The position numbers were made by a program, and so were the translations under genes. From assembly GCA_945485625.1 (NCBI GenBank), contig CALYSH010000020.1:1-11765 (forward strand): a DNA stretch of 11,765 bases. Reading direction: 5' to 3'. Below are positions 1 to 7,489 of this stretch, piece by piece (position 1 is the stretch's first letter; every line of letters begins with the position of its first letter). The notes beneath the pieces were generated by a model. That model had not been told where the DNA came from, searched no databases, and saw nothing but the letters and a program-made list of their open reading frames with translations. The DNA comes from an uncultured Lachnospiraceae bacterium (GTDB taxonomy: Bacteria > Bacillota > Clostridia > Lachnospirales > Lachnospiraceae).

Positions 1-38
1 AAGAAATAGGGTGTCAACAAATCTTCCTGATTTCCCTA

Positions 39-67
39 TTGACAAACCTATCATCCTTATGTATAAT
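39..67 (+). promoter_or_regulatory. Sigma-A promoter of the DUF177–rpmF operon
   Basis: The -35 box TTGACA (39–44) and the -10 box TATAAT (62–67) are both perfect consensus and are separated by exactly 17 bp. Transcription should start near 73–74, giving a leader of about 50 nt before the DUF177 start. This is as strong as a housekeeping promoter can look by sequence, which fits a unit carrying a ribosomal protein gene. The start point is inferred from spacing. Confidence 0.9.
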
Positions 68-76
68 ACATCAGTG

Positions 77-105
77 TGCAAATGTGAGAACACATTTTGC
101 AAATG
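77..105. promoter_or_regulatory. Dyad and direct-repeat element in the DUF177 leader
   Basis: The arms TGCAAATGTG (77–86) and CACATTTTGCA (91–101) are inverted repeats with one bulged base and an AGAA loop. TGCAAATG recurs as a direct repeat at 98–105, exactly 21 bp after the first copy. The element lies just downstream of the predicted transcription start. It could be a repressor operator or a 5' UTR hairpin; the sequence alone does not decide. A related dyad lies upstream of pilB. Confidence 0.45.
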
Positions 106-124
106 AAATGGCATAGGAGTCTAT

Positions 125-646
125 ATGTTGCTGAATATATCTGATGCACTTACATCCGAAGGCAAGGTAGAGCAGAAACAGGCTGCGCTGGAGGCGGACA
201 GCTTCAAGAGCAGGATGGGTGAGTTCAAGATTCTGGAGAAGAAGCCCATAGAGTTCACATTGACCAATCTGAGTGCCGGAAAGGCCCGGATGGAAGGGAA
301 AACGGATATCAGCTTTCAGGCTGTTTGTGACCGGTGTCTGGAGGATGTGGAGGTAACGCTTCCCATTGCATTCGACAGAGTGGTATATGCGCCGGATCAT
401 GAAGAGGCAGAGGATGCGGATACAGCGCCCTTTATGGAAGGGTATCAGCTGGATGTAGAGACCCTTATGCATCACGAGATATTGGAAAACTGGCCGGCAA
501 AGATTCTTTGCAGAGAGGATTGTAAGGGTGTATGCCCTGTGTGTGGCAAGAATCTCAATTATGGAGAATGTGGCTGCGATACGTTTGTACCGGATCCACG
601 GATGGCAGTAATAAAAGACATTTTTGAGCGCAATAAGGAGGTGTAA
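125..646 (+). CDS. DUF177 / YceD-family protein
   Basis: A 173-residue cytoplasmic protein of the DUF177 (YceD) family. Visible family marks are a central CxxC in CDRCLED (Cys68, Cys71) and a C-terminal cysteine cluster (Cys129, 133, 137, 140, 149, 151) in the pattern LC-EDCKG-CP-CGKNLN, followed by DPRMAVIKDIF near the end. The cysteines suggest metal binding, which is inference. Family members are encoded beside rpmF in most bacteria, and bacterial and plastid homologues have been linked to 23S rRNA accumulation, so a role in large-subunit biogenesis is likely; the biochemical activity is not established. The ATG at 125 follows AGGAG (115–119) at 5 bp. The gene ends 3 bp before rpmF and its last codons contain the rpmF ribosome binding site, so the two are probably translated together. 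Length is normal and no signal or membrane segment is seen. Confidence 0.9.
   Translation: MLLNISDALTSEGKVEQKQAALEADSFKSRMGEFKILEKKPIEFTLTNLSAGKARMEGKTDISFQAVCDRCLEDVEVTLPIAFDRVVYAPDHEEAEDADTAPFMEGYQLDVETLMHHEILENWPAKILCREDCKGVCPVCGKNLNYGECGCDTFVPDPRMAVIKDIFERNKEV
635..643 (+). promoter_or_regulatory. Ribosome binding site of rpmF
   Basis: AAGGAGGTG is a full nine-base match to the anti-Shine-Dalgarno sequence, lies inside the last codons of the DUF177 gene and ends 6 bp before the rpmF ATG at 650. It fixes the start of this short gene and predicts a high initiation rate. Confidence 0.85.
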
Positions 647-649
647 GGT

Positions 650-826
650 ATGTCTATTTGTCCTAAGAATAAATCTTCCAAAGGTAGAAGAGATAAGAGA
701 AGAGCAAACTGGAAGATGAGTGCTCCCACATTGGTAAAATGCAGCAAATGTGGCGCTCTGATGATGCCTCATAGAGTTTGCAAGGCTTGCGGTTCTTATA
801 ACAAGAAGCAGGTTGTTGAAGCATAG
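650..826 (+). CDS. rpmF: Large-subunit ribosomal protein bL32 (zinc-ribbon form)
   Basis: A 58-residue basic protein, the bL32 component of the 50S subunit. The N-terminal part (residues 4–22) is rich in Lys and Arg with the family signature RRDKRRANWKMSAP. It is followed by a zinc ribbon with Cys31-x2-Cys34 and Cys44-x2-Cys47, so this is the zinc-containing (C+) form rather than the cysteine-free paralogue some bacteria use under zinc limitation. The start MSICPKNKSSKG in place of the common MAVPKRKTSK is what I recall from Lachnospiraceae. The ATG at 650 has a near-ideal ribosome binding site within the upstream gene. The gene is last in a two-gene unit and is followed by an intrinsic terminator about 90 bp downstream. 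Nothing appears missing. Confidence 0.96.
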   Translation: MSICPKNKSSKGRRDKRRANWKMSAPTLVKCSKCGALMMPHRVCKACGSYNKKQVVEA

Positions 827-913
827 TGAAAGCTGTTTATGAATTGTAGTCATTTGAATCCTCTCTTTGTTAACCGTGCACAAGTTTGACAATGTCAGGG
901 ATTTTTGACGATG
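827..913. other. Spacer between rpmF and its terminator
   Basis: This stretch has no credible gene. It contains an 11-bp perfect palindrome TGACA-A-TGTCA at 887–897, overlapping a TTGACA hexamer (886–891) that has no acceptable -10 box at 16–18 bp. Nothing else recognisable is present. Confidence 0.5.
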
Positions 914-947
914 AAAGGGCTTCCCGAAACGGGAAGCCTTTTTTCTT
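914..947 (+). terminator. Rho-independent terminator after rpmF
   Basis: The stem GGCTTCCCG (918–926) pairs perfectly with CGGGAAGCC (930–938) around an AAA loop. It can extend by a G-U pair and three A-T pairs at its base (914–917 with 939–942). A run of six T (939–944) follows. The geometry is that of a strong intrinsic terminator and should separate the rpmF unit from the plsX unit. Confidence 0.93.
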
Positions 948-974
948 GCAATTTTATGAAAAAGCTAGTATAGT
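946..974 (+). promoter_or_regulatory. Sigma-A promoter of the plsX–ilvA operon
   Basis: TTGCAA (946–951) and TATAGT (969–974) are separated by 17 bp, with a predicted start near 981. The -35 box begins within the T-rich tail of the preceding terminator. The same TTGCAA with a 17-bp spacer is used upstream of pilB. A short imperfect dyad, TGTATG (982–987) with CATGCA (992–997), sits at the predicted start point; it is too short to call an operator. Confidence 0.7.
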
Positions 975-1024
975 TAAACAGTGTATGCTTACATGCAGAT
1001 TATCCGGAAAAGAGGGCAAAGAAA

Positions 1025-2044
1025 ATGGCAGAAATGGTGAATGTGGCAGTGGATGCTATGGGTGGAGATAATGCACCGGCTGAGATTGTAAAGGGCGCTG
1101 TAGAAGCGATAAATGCAGATAAGAGAGTAAAGGTTTTTCTGGTGGGCAGACAGGATGCAGTCAATGAACAGTTAAAGCAATATACCTATGATCCGGCACA
1201 GCTGGAGGTGGTACATGCGGAGGAGGTCATTGAGACCGCTGAGCCCCCTGTCATGGCAATCCGGAAGAAGAAGGATTCCTCCATTGTACGTTGTATGACT
1301 CTGGTGAAGGAGGGCCACTGTGATGCCATGGTTTCCGCCGGCAGTACCGGTGCGGTGCTGGTAGGAGGACAAGTCATTGTAGGACGGATCAAGGGTGTGG
1401 AGAGAGCTCCTCTGGCTCCCCTGATTCCTACGGAGAAGGGTGTGAGCCTTTTGATCGACTGCGGGGCAAATGTGGATGCCCGTCCCTCCCATCTGGTACA
1501 GTTCGCTAAGATGGGAAGCGTATATATGGAGCATGTCATGGGGGTACCCAATCCAAAGGTAGGTATCGTAAATATCGGTGCGGAGGAGGAAAAGGGAAAT
1601 GCCCTGGTCAAGGAAGCCTTTCCGCTTTTGAAAAATTGTCCGGAAATCAATTTTGTGGGCAGTGTGGAGGCAAGGGATATTCCCGCAGGTGCGGTAGATG
1701 TAGTAGTCTGTGAGGCCTTTGTGGGAAATGTGATTCTGAAAATGTATGAGGGCGTAGGTGCCAGCCTGATCAAGAAGGTGAAAGCGGGTATGATGACCAA
1801 TCTTCGCAGCAAAATCGGCGCACTTCTGGTGAAACCGGCTCTGAAGGCTACCCTGAAGGGCTTCAGTACCGATGAATACGGCGGAGCACCGCTTCTCGGA
1901 TTAAAGGGGCTGGTGGTAAAGACCCACGGAAGCAGTAAGGCCATTGAAGTGAAGAACTCTGTTTTGCAGTGCATCACCTTTAAGGAACAGAAAATCAATG
2001 AGAAAATTCAGGAACAAATCGTACTGACCGATGAAGTGGAATAA
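1025..2044 (+). CDS. plsX: Phosphate acyltransferase PlsX
   Basis: A 339-residue enzyme that makes acyl-phosphate from acyl-ACP and inorganic phosphate, supplying PlsY for the first acylation of glycerol-3-phosphate. It acts at the inner face of the membrane without a transmembrane segment. Family marks are the N-terminal VAVDAMGGDNAP (residues 6–17), the stretch MVSAGSTGA near residue 100, LLIDCGANVDARP, and a C-terminal DEYGGAPLLGLKG. Length matches the family. The ATG at 1025 is preceded by AGAGGG (1011–1016) at 8 bp; an in-frame ATG at 1034 would fit the shorter usual N-terminus but has no ribosome binding site. It is first in the second operon and lies 18 bp before acpP, the carrier of its substrate. 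The fapR, fabD and fabG genes that flank plsX in Bacillus are absent here. Confidence 0.96.
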   Translation: MAEMVNVAVDAMGGDNAPAEIVKGAVEAINADKRVKVFLVGRQDAVNEQLKQYTYDPAQLEVVHAEEVIETAEPPVMAIRKKKDSSIVRCMTLVKEGHCDAMVSAGSTGAVLVGGQVIVGRIKGVERAPLAPLIPTEKGVSLLIDCGANVDARPSHLVQFAKMGSVYMEHVMGVPNPKVGIVNIGAEEEKGNALVKEAFPLLKNCPEINFVGSVEARDIPAGAVDVVVCEAFVGNVILKMYEGVGASLIKKVKAGMMTNLRSKIGALLVKPALKATLKGFSTDEYGGAPLLGLKGLVVKTHGSSKAIEVKNSVLQCITFKEQKINEKIQEQIVLTDEVE

Positions 2045-2062
2045 GGACCGGAGGACAAAACA

Positions 2063-2296
2063 GTGGAATTTGAGAAGATCAGAACAATTATTGCGGAAGT
2101 ACTGAATGTGGATATCAATGAGATTACCATGGAAACTACATTTTTGGAGGATCTGGGAGCGGACTCCCTGGATGTGTATCAGATTATTATGGAAATCGAA
2201 GAAGAATTCAGTATAGAGATTGAATCGGAGGATGCGGAGAAAATCCGTACCGTGGCAGATGCAGTCAATCGGATCAAAGGAATCAGTGAATCATGA
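2063..2296 (+). CDS. acpP: Acyl carrier protein
   Basis: A 77-residue, very acidic carrier of growing fatty acyl chains, used by type II fatty acid synthase and by PlsX. The motif GADSLD places the phosphopantetheine attachment site at Ser35, followed by the acidic helix (LDVYQIIMEIEEEF) that contacts partner enzymes. Start is GTG at 2063, with GGAGG (2050–2054) at 8 bp; no better ATG exists upstream in frame. It ends in an ATGA overlap with rnc, a common translational coupling. Next to plsX it is probably the primary fatty-acid ACP, although a second acpP elsewhere in the genome, beside other fab genes, cannot be excluded. Confidence 0.95.
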   Translation: MEFEKIRTIIAEVLNVDINEITMETTFLEDLGADSLDVYQIIMEIEEEFSIEIESEDAEKIRTVADAVNRIKGISES

Positions 2297-3009
2297 GCGA
2301 GAAAAAGTATACGGTGGAGCTGTTAGAGGAGAGAATCGGCTATTCCTTCCGGAATAAGGAGCTGATTCTGCAGGCCCTTACCCACAGCTCCTATGCCAAT
2401 GAACGGAAAATCAATAAAACCGGGAATTATGAGCGAATCGAGTTTCTGGGGGATGCGGTGCTGGAGCTGTTGTCCAGCGATTTCCTGTATCGCACCCATC
2501 CGGACATGCCGGAGGGTGTTTTGACCAAAACCAGAGCCTCCATGGTATGTGAACCCTCTCTGGCCTTCTGCGCCAGGGATCTGGAGCTGGGGGAGTTTAT
2601 CCGCCTGGGGAAGGGGGAGGAGCTGACCGGAGGACGGAGCCGGGAGAGCATCATTGCGGATGTGATGGAGGCAGTACTGGGAGCAATCTATCTGGACGGT
2701 GGAATCGGGGAAGCAAAGCGGTTTGTGGACCGGTTTATTTTATCCGACCTGGAGGATAAGCAGCTGTTTTCGGACAGCAAAAGTACCCTGCAGGAGCTTG
2801 CCCAGGGGCAGATGAAGGAGGAGGTCTCCTACAGACTGTTAGGAGAATCCGGCCCGGAGCATGACAAGGTATTTGAGGTAGAGGTTCTTTTGGGAGACCG
2901 GGTGGCCGGTCATGGTACAGGTCGTACCAAAAAGAGCGCAGAACAACAGGCAGCTTATGAAGCACTGCTTGGATTGAGGGATAAAGGCTATGTATTTAAA
3001 AAGTATTGA
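2293..3009 (+). CDS. rnc: Ribonuclease III
   Basis: A 238-residue double-strand-specific endoribonuclease that processes rRNA precursors and structured mRNAs as a dimer. The catalytic domain carries the signature ERIEFLGDAVLELL with Glu47, Glu50 and Asp54, and the second metal-binding pair Asp123 and Glu126 in IIADVMEAVLGAIYLDGG; all catalytic acids are present. The C-terminal double-stranded RNA binding domain spans about residues 160–232, ending with the typical KKSAEQQAA helix. The ATG at 2293 overlaps the acpP stop by 4 bp, with AAAGGA (2276–2281) upstream at 11 bp. Its last 20 bp overlap the start of smc. The acpP–rnc–smc order is widely conserved in Firmicutes. Length is normal. Confidence 0.96.
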   Translation: MSEKKYTVELLEERIGYSFRNKELILQALTHSSYANERKINKTGNYERIEFLGDAVLELLSSDFLYRTHPDMPEGVLTKTRASMVCEPSLAFCARDLELGEFIRLGKGEELTGGRSRESIIADVMEAVLGAIYLDGGIGEAKRFVDRFILSDLEDKQLFSDSKSTLQELAQGQMKEEVSYRLLGESGPEHDKVFEVEVLLGDRVAGHGTGRTKKSAEQQAAYEALLGLRDKGYVFKKY

Positions 3010-6000
3010 GGTACAGGGATTCAAATCCTTTGCAAATAAAATCGTGTTCCAGTTCCACAACGGTATCACCGGTATCGTGGGACCCAACGGAAGCGGAAAA
3101 AGCAATGTGGCGGATGCGGTGCGCTGGGTGCTGGGGGAGCAGCGAATCAAGCAGCTGAGAGGCGCCAGTATGCAGGATGTCATTTTCTCGGGAACAGAAA
3201 CCAGAAAGCCCTTAAGCTATGCTTATGTGGCAATTACTCTGGATAATTCGGACCATCAGCTGGCCATCGATTACGATGAGGTGACGGTGGCAAGGCGAAT
3301 TTACCGTTCCGGAGAAAGTGAATATCTGATTAACGGTACGGTCTGCAGACTCCGGGACGTGAATGAGCTCTTTTACGATACCGGTATCGGCAAGGAGGGC
3401 TATTCCATCATCGGACAGGGTCAGATTGATAAGATTTTAAGCGGTAAACCGGAGGAGAGACGGGAGCTCTTTGACGAGGCAGCCGGTATCGTAAAGTTCA
3501 AACGCCGCAAGTCTGCTGCCCAGGCCAAGCTGGAAAACGAAAAGCAGAATCTGGTGCGTGTGTCTGATATTCTGGCAGAACTGGAGAAGCAGGTGGGTCC
3601 TCTGGAGCGTCAGTCCGAGGTGGCGAAGGTCTATTTGAAGAAAAAGGAAGGCGTAAAGACACTGGATATTAATGTGTTCCTGCTGGAGAATAAGAGACTG
3701 CGCAATCAGCTGGCAGAGCTGGAGGAGAAGCTGAAGGTCGCCAACGATGATTTATCCGGCGCCAACGCGCAGTACGAGAATATCCGTGCGGAGTATGAGC
3801 AGATTCAGGAGGAAATCGAAGCCCTGGATGCTGCCATTGAGGAAGCCAGAGGAAAGCTGTCCGATACGGGTCTGATGCGGGAGCGTCTGGAGGGCGAGAT
3901 CAATGTATTGAAGGAGCAGATTCATTCTGCGGAGGCCAATGCAGCCCATTATAATCGCCGGAAGGAAGCATTAAACGGGGAAATTGAGGAAAAGAACCGT
4001 GAGAAGGAGGCTCTTCTGACCGAGAAAAACGGGACGGAGGACGAGGCGAAGGAGCTGACCAAAACCGCAGAGGAGGTCAGACAGAAGCTGGAAAATATCC
4101 AGAAGAAAATCGCGGAGTGCAACGAGGGCATTGAAAAGGGGAAGAACGTCATTATGGGCGAGCTGAACCAGCGTGCCACCATCAAGTCCAGACTGGGACG
4201 TTTTGATACCATGATGGAGCAGGTGGGAATCCGCCGCGCAGAGTTGAATTCCAAGCTGCTGCGGGCAAAATCCGATGAGGAGGCCAGACAGGAAGCGGTA
4301 AAACACCTGGAGGATGAATTTGCCCGGATTACGGAAGAAATCCGGAAGATGGATGAGACCGTGGCGGAGACGGAGAATGCTCTGGGAGACATCCGTGAGG
4401 AGCTGACCAATCAGGATGGGAAGCTCAGGGAAACCCAGACCAGATACCATCAGGAGAAGTCCAGGCTGGAGGCCCTTTCCAACCTGACGGAGCGCTATGA
4501 AGGCTATGGCGGCTCGGTGAAAAAGGTGATGGAGGTAAAGGATCGGGAGAAGGGGATCATCGGCGTGGTAGCGGATATCATCAAGGTGGAGAAACGCTAT
4601 GAAACCGCCATTGAGACCGCTCTGGGCGGCAATATCCAGAATATTGTCACCGATAACGAGGATACCGCGAAACGAATGATCAACTTCCTGAAGGTAAACC
4701 GCTTAGGCCGTGCCACCTTTCTGCCGTTGACCAGTATCACCAATCCCCAGGAGTTTAAAAATCCGGAGGCACTGGAGGAAAAGGGCGCTCTGGGTATGGC
4801 GGATGAACTGGTGGAAATCGAAGAAAAGTACCGTAATGTAGCAAAGGCCATGCTGGGACGTATCCTGGTGGTGGACAATGTGGATCATGCCGTGAAAATC
4901 GCCAGGAAATATGAGTACGGCATCCGTATGGTGACCCTGGAGGGAGAACTGCTGGTGCCCGGCGGTGCCATCAGCGGCGGTGCCTTCAAGAACAACAGCA
5001 ATCTCTTAGGCAGACGCCGTGAGCTGGATGAGCTGGAGAAGCGGGTGAAGGAGCTGCTTGCGGAAATAGACGGGATAAACCGGATGATTGATGAAACCAA
5101 GGCCCGGAGAAACCGCATGCGGATGGAGCTGGAGACCTTAAAGGGGGATATCCAGCGAAAAACCATTGAACAGAATACGGCCAGATTAAATATTGCCCAG
5201 ACCAGAGAACGTATGGAGGAAGAGGTGGAAAGCGTACAGTCCCTCAGAAGCGAGGAACTGGAGCTGGAAGCAAGGGTCATTGAGATTACCAACGGCAAAG
5301 AAGCTGCCGCAAAGGAGCTGTCCGACAGTGAGAACATGGAGCAGGATACCCAGAAGGAAATCGCAGACCTGCAGAGCCGTCTGGAGACTCTGCGCAGGGA
5401 GGAATCCATGGCCATGGACTCTGCTTCCGAGTGGGAATTAAAGGTGGAGAAAATGCGCCAGACCCTGGATTTCAAGCAGTCCAATGTGGATCGTATACAG
5501 GGTGAGATTGAGAAGTCCCGGGGTGAATTACAGGAGGTTCTGGACGCACTGGAAGCCAACGCTCTGGAAGTCGAAGCAAAACAACACAATATCGAAGAAA
5601 TAAAGAAAACAATTGAAGCATCCTTTGATGCACAGAATGCCTCGGAAGGGAAGCTTCGGGAGGATATGGCAAGAAAGGAAGCCTTGAGTACCAGACAGAA
5701 GGGCTTCTTTACCACCCGTGAGGAGCTGGCTTCCAAAATTTCCGCACTGGACAAGGAGGTGTACCGTCTGAATGCCCAGAAGGAAAAGCAGGAGGAATCC
5801 ATGGAGGCCCACATCAACTATATGTGGAACGAATATGAAATTACCTTATCCGACGCGGCAGCCTTACGGGATGAAACCATGACGGACCTTTCCGCCATGA
5901 AGCGGGATATTGCGGTACTGAAGGATGAAATCAAGAAGCTGGGAAATGTGAATGTCAATGCCATTGAGGAATATAAGGAATTGATGGAGCGTTACACCTT

Positions 6001-6550
6001 CCTAAAGACCCAGCATGATGATCTGGTGACTGCACAGAAGACCTTAGAGGACATCATCTCGGAGCTGGACAGCGCCATGCGTAAGCAGTTTACCGAGAAA
6101 TTTGCGGAGATCAACCATGAGTTTGATAAGGTATTCAAGGAGCTGTTCGGAGGCGGAAAGGGTACCCTGGAGCTTATGGAGGATGAGGACATTCTGGAGG
6201 CAGGCATCCGTATCATTGCCCAGCCCCCGGGAAAGAAGCTGCAGAACATGATGCAGCTGTCCGGTGGAGAAAAGGCATTGTCCGCCATCAGTCTGCTGTT
6301 TGCCATTCAGAATCTGAAACCCTCCCCCTTCTGTCTTCTGGATGAGATTGAGGCGGCTCTGGATGATTCCAATGTAGGCAGATTTGCCAAGTATTTACAT
6401 AAGCTGACCAAGAATACCCAGTTTATCGTCATTACCCACAGACGCGGTACCATGGAGCAGGTGGACCGTCTCTACGGAATCACCATGCAGGAAAAGGGTG
6501 TGTCGGCACTGGTCAGCGTCAATCTGATCGACAAGGATTTGGAGGATTAA
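2990..6550 (+). CDS. smc: Chromosome partition protein SMC
   Basis: An 1186-residue chromosome-organising ATPase that works with ScpA and ScpB to extrude DNA loops and separate origins. The N-terminal head begins MYLKSIEVQGFKSFA and has the Walker A motif GPNGSGKS (31–38). A long coiled coil (about 170–500), rich in Glu, Lys and Arg, leads to the hinge (about 505–675), which contains GYGGSVKKV and ends with the glycine patch PGGAISGG (657–664). A return coiled coil (about 675–1030) leads to the C-terminal head with the ABC signature LSGGEK (1090–1095), Walker B LLDE (1116–1119) and the D-loop AALDD. All ATPase motifs are intact, and the length equals that of the well-studied Bacillus subtilis protein. 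The ATG at 2990 lies inside rnc with GAGGG (2976–2980) 9 bp ahead. ftsY follows after 3 bp. Confidence 0.97.
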   Translation: MYLKSIEVQGFKSFANKIVFQFHNGITGIVGPNGSGKSNVADAVRWVLGEQRIKQLRGASMQDVIFSGTETRKPLSYAYVAITLDNSDHQLAIDYDEVTVARRIYRSGESEYLINGTVCRLRDVNELFYDTGIGKEGYSIIGQGQIDKILSGKPEERRELFDEAAGIVKFKRRKSAAQAKLENEKQNLVRVSDILAELEKQVGPLERQSEVAKVYLKKKEGVKTLDINVFLLENKRLRNQLAELEEKLKVANDDLSGANAQYENIRAEYEQIQEEIEALDAAIEEARGKLSDTGLMRERLEGEINVLKEQIHSAEANAAHYNRRKEALNGEIEEKNREKEALLTEKNGTEDEAKELTKTAEEVRQKLENIQKKIAECNEGIEKGKNVIMGELNQRATIKSRLGRFDTMMEQVGIRRAELNSKLLRAKSDEEARQEAVKHLEDEFARITEEIRKMDETVAETENALGDIREELTNQDGKLRETQTRYHQEKSRLEALSNLTERYEGYGGSVKKVMEVKDREKGIIGVVADIIKVEKRYETAIETALGGNIQNIVTDNEDTAKRMINFLKVNRLGRATFLPLTSITNPQEFKNPEALEEKGALGMADELVEIEEKYRNVAKAMLGRILVVDNVDHAVKIARKYEYGIRMVTLEGELLVPGGAISGGAFKNNSNLLGRRRELDELEKRVKELLAEIDGINRMIDETKARRNRMRMELETLKGDIQRKTIEQNTARLNIAQTRERMEEEVESVQSLRSEELELEARVIEITNGKEAAAKELSDSENMEQDTQKEIADLQSRLETLRREESMAMDSASEWELKVEKMRQTLDFKQSNVDRIQGEIEKSRGELQEVLDALEANALEVEAKQHNIEEIKKTIEASFDAQNASEGKLREDMARKEALSTRQKGFFTTREELASKISALDKEVYRLNAQKEKQEESMEAHINYMWNEYEITLSDAAALRDETMTDLSAMKRDIAVLKDEIKKLGNVNVNAIEEYKELMERYTFLKTQHDDLVTAQKTLEDIISELDSAMRKQFTEKFAEINHEFDKVFKELFGGGKGTLELMEDEDILEAGIRIIAQPPGKKLQNMMQLSGGEKALSAISLLFAIQNLKPSPFCLLDEIEAALDDSNVGRFAKYLHKLTKNTQFIVITHRRGTMEQVDRLYGITMQEKGVSALVSVNLIDKDLED

Positions 6551-6553
6551 AAC

Positions 6554-7489
6554 ATGGGCTTTTTTGCCAGATTAAAAGCAGGTCTGTCCAAGACCAGAGA
6601 GAATATTGTACACGGCTTTGATGCGGTATTCGGCGGATTTTCCGCCATTGATGAGGATTTCTACGAGGAATTGGAAGAGGTCCTGATTATGGGAGATATC
6701 GGTGTCAAGGCTACGGGTGAGATCATAGAGCGCCTGAAAAAGCAGGTGAAGGAGCAGCATATCAAGGAGCCTTCCGCCTGCAAGCAGCTTCTGATCGAAA
6801 GTATCCGGGAGCAGATGCATGTGGACGAGACTGCCTATGATTTCGAGACCAGACAGTCCGTCATCATGGTCATCGGCGTAAACGGTGTGGGGAAAACCAC
6901 CTCCGTGGGAAAGCTTGCCGGGAAGCTGAAGGACAGCGGGAGAAAGGTGCTGATCGCGGCGGCGGATACCTTCCGTGCGGCGGCAGGGGACCAGCTGGCG
7001 GAGTGGGCCAGAAGAGCCGGCGTGCCCATGGTGGGCGGCAATGAAGGGGCGGACCCTGCCAGCGTGGTATTTGATGCAGTTACCGCAGCAAAGGCCAGAG
7101 GGGTGGATGTACTACTGATCGATACTGCAGGAAGACTGCATAATAAGAAGAATCTGATGGAGGAGCTTCGGAAGATGAACCGTATCATCGACCGGGAGTT
7201 TCCGGATGCGCACCGGGAGAATCTGATCGTGTTAGACGGTACCACCGGGCAGAATGCCCTGGTACAGGCCAGAGAGTTCGGAGAGGTGGCAGATCTGACC
7301 GGAATCATCCTGACCAAGATGGACGGTACCGCAAAGGGCGGTATCGCCGTGGCCATCCAGTCCCAGTTGAATATCCCGGTAAAGTATATCGGCGTGGGTG
7401 AGACCATTGAGGATCTGCAGAAATTCGATGCAGACCAGTTTGTAGACGCTTTGTTTGATGTAAAGCGTGATGAGGAGGTAGAAGAGTAA
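6554..7489 (+). CDS. ftsY: Signal recognition particle receptor FtsY
   Basis: A 311-residue SRP GTPase that docks the Ffh–ribosome–nascent chain complex at the membrane and passes it to SecYEG. The helical N domain covers roughly residues 1–90 and the G domain the rest. GTPase motifs are the P-loop GVNGVGKT (108–115), DTFRAAA, DTAGR (190–194) and the TKMDG guanine-specificity loop (254–258). The acidic A domain seen in E. coli FtsY is essentially absent, as is usual in Gram-positive homologues; the first residues MGFFARLKAGLSKTREN look like the amphipathic membrane-binding helix. The ATG at 6554 is 8 bp after GGAGG (6541–6545), which lies in the last codons of smc. The stop TAA shares one base with the ilvA ATG. 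The usual Firmicute partners ylxM and ffh do not follow. Confidence 0.96.
   Translation: MGFFARLKAGLSKTRENIVHGFDAVFGGFSAIDEDFYEELEEVLIMGDIGVKATGEIIERLKKQVKEQHIKEPSACKQLLIESIREQMHVDETAYDFETRQSVIMVIGVNGVGKTTSVGKLAGKLKDSGRKVLIAAADTFRAAAGDQLAEWARRAGVPMVGGNEGADPASVVFDAVTAAKARGVDVLLIDTAGRLHNKKNLMEELRKMNRIIDREFPDAHRENLIVLDGTTGQNALVQAREFGEVADLTGIILTKMDGTAKGGIAVAIQSQLNIPVKYIGVGETIEDLQKFDADQFVDALFDVKRDEEVEE

Noticed and set aside
71..892. A 273-codon open frame on the minus strand across DUF177 and rpmF
   Set aside because: It runs antisense through two recognised genes and ends at the promoter; the translation shows no family features, and long antisense frames are common opposite biased codons.
886..914. 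An extra promoter starting from TTGACA at 886–891
   Set aside because: No -10-like hexamer occurs at 16–18 bp, and the terminator follows immediately.
946..1024. A FapR operator at the plsX promoter
   Set aside because: Only a 6-bp imperfect dyad (982–997) is present; it does not resemble the long FapR palindrome known from Bacillus, and no fapR gene is adjacent.
886..1071. A 61-codon plus-strand frame across the terminator and plsX start
   Set aside because: It reads through the terminator stem and promoter, has no ribosome binding site and overlaps plsX in another frame.
4885..5817. A 310-codon open frame on the minus strand inside smc
   Set aside because: Its translation is Ser-, Phe- and Arg-rich low-complexity sequence, the expected mirror of Glu/Lys/Leu-rich coiled-coil codons. 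smc is intact on the plus strand and there is no ribosome binding site or family resemblance.
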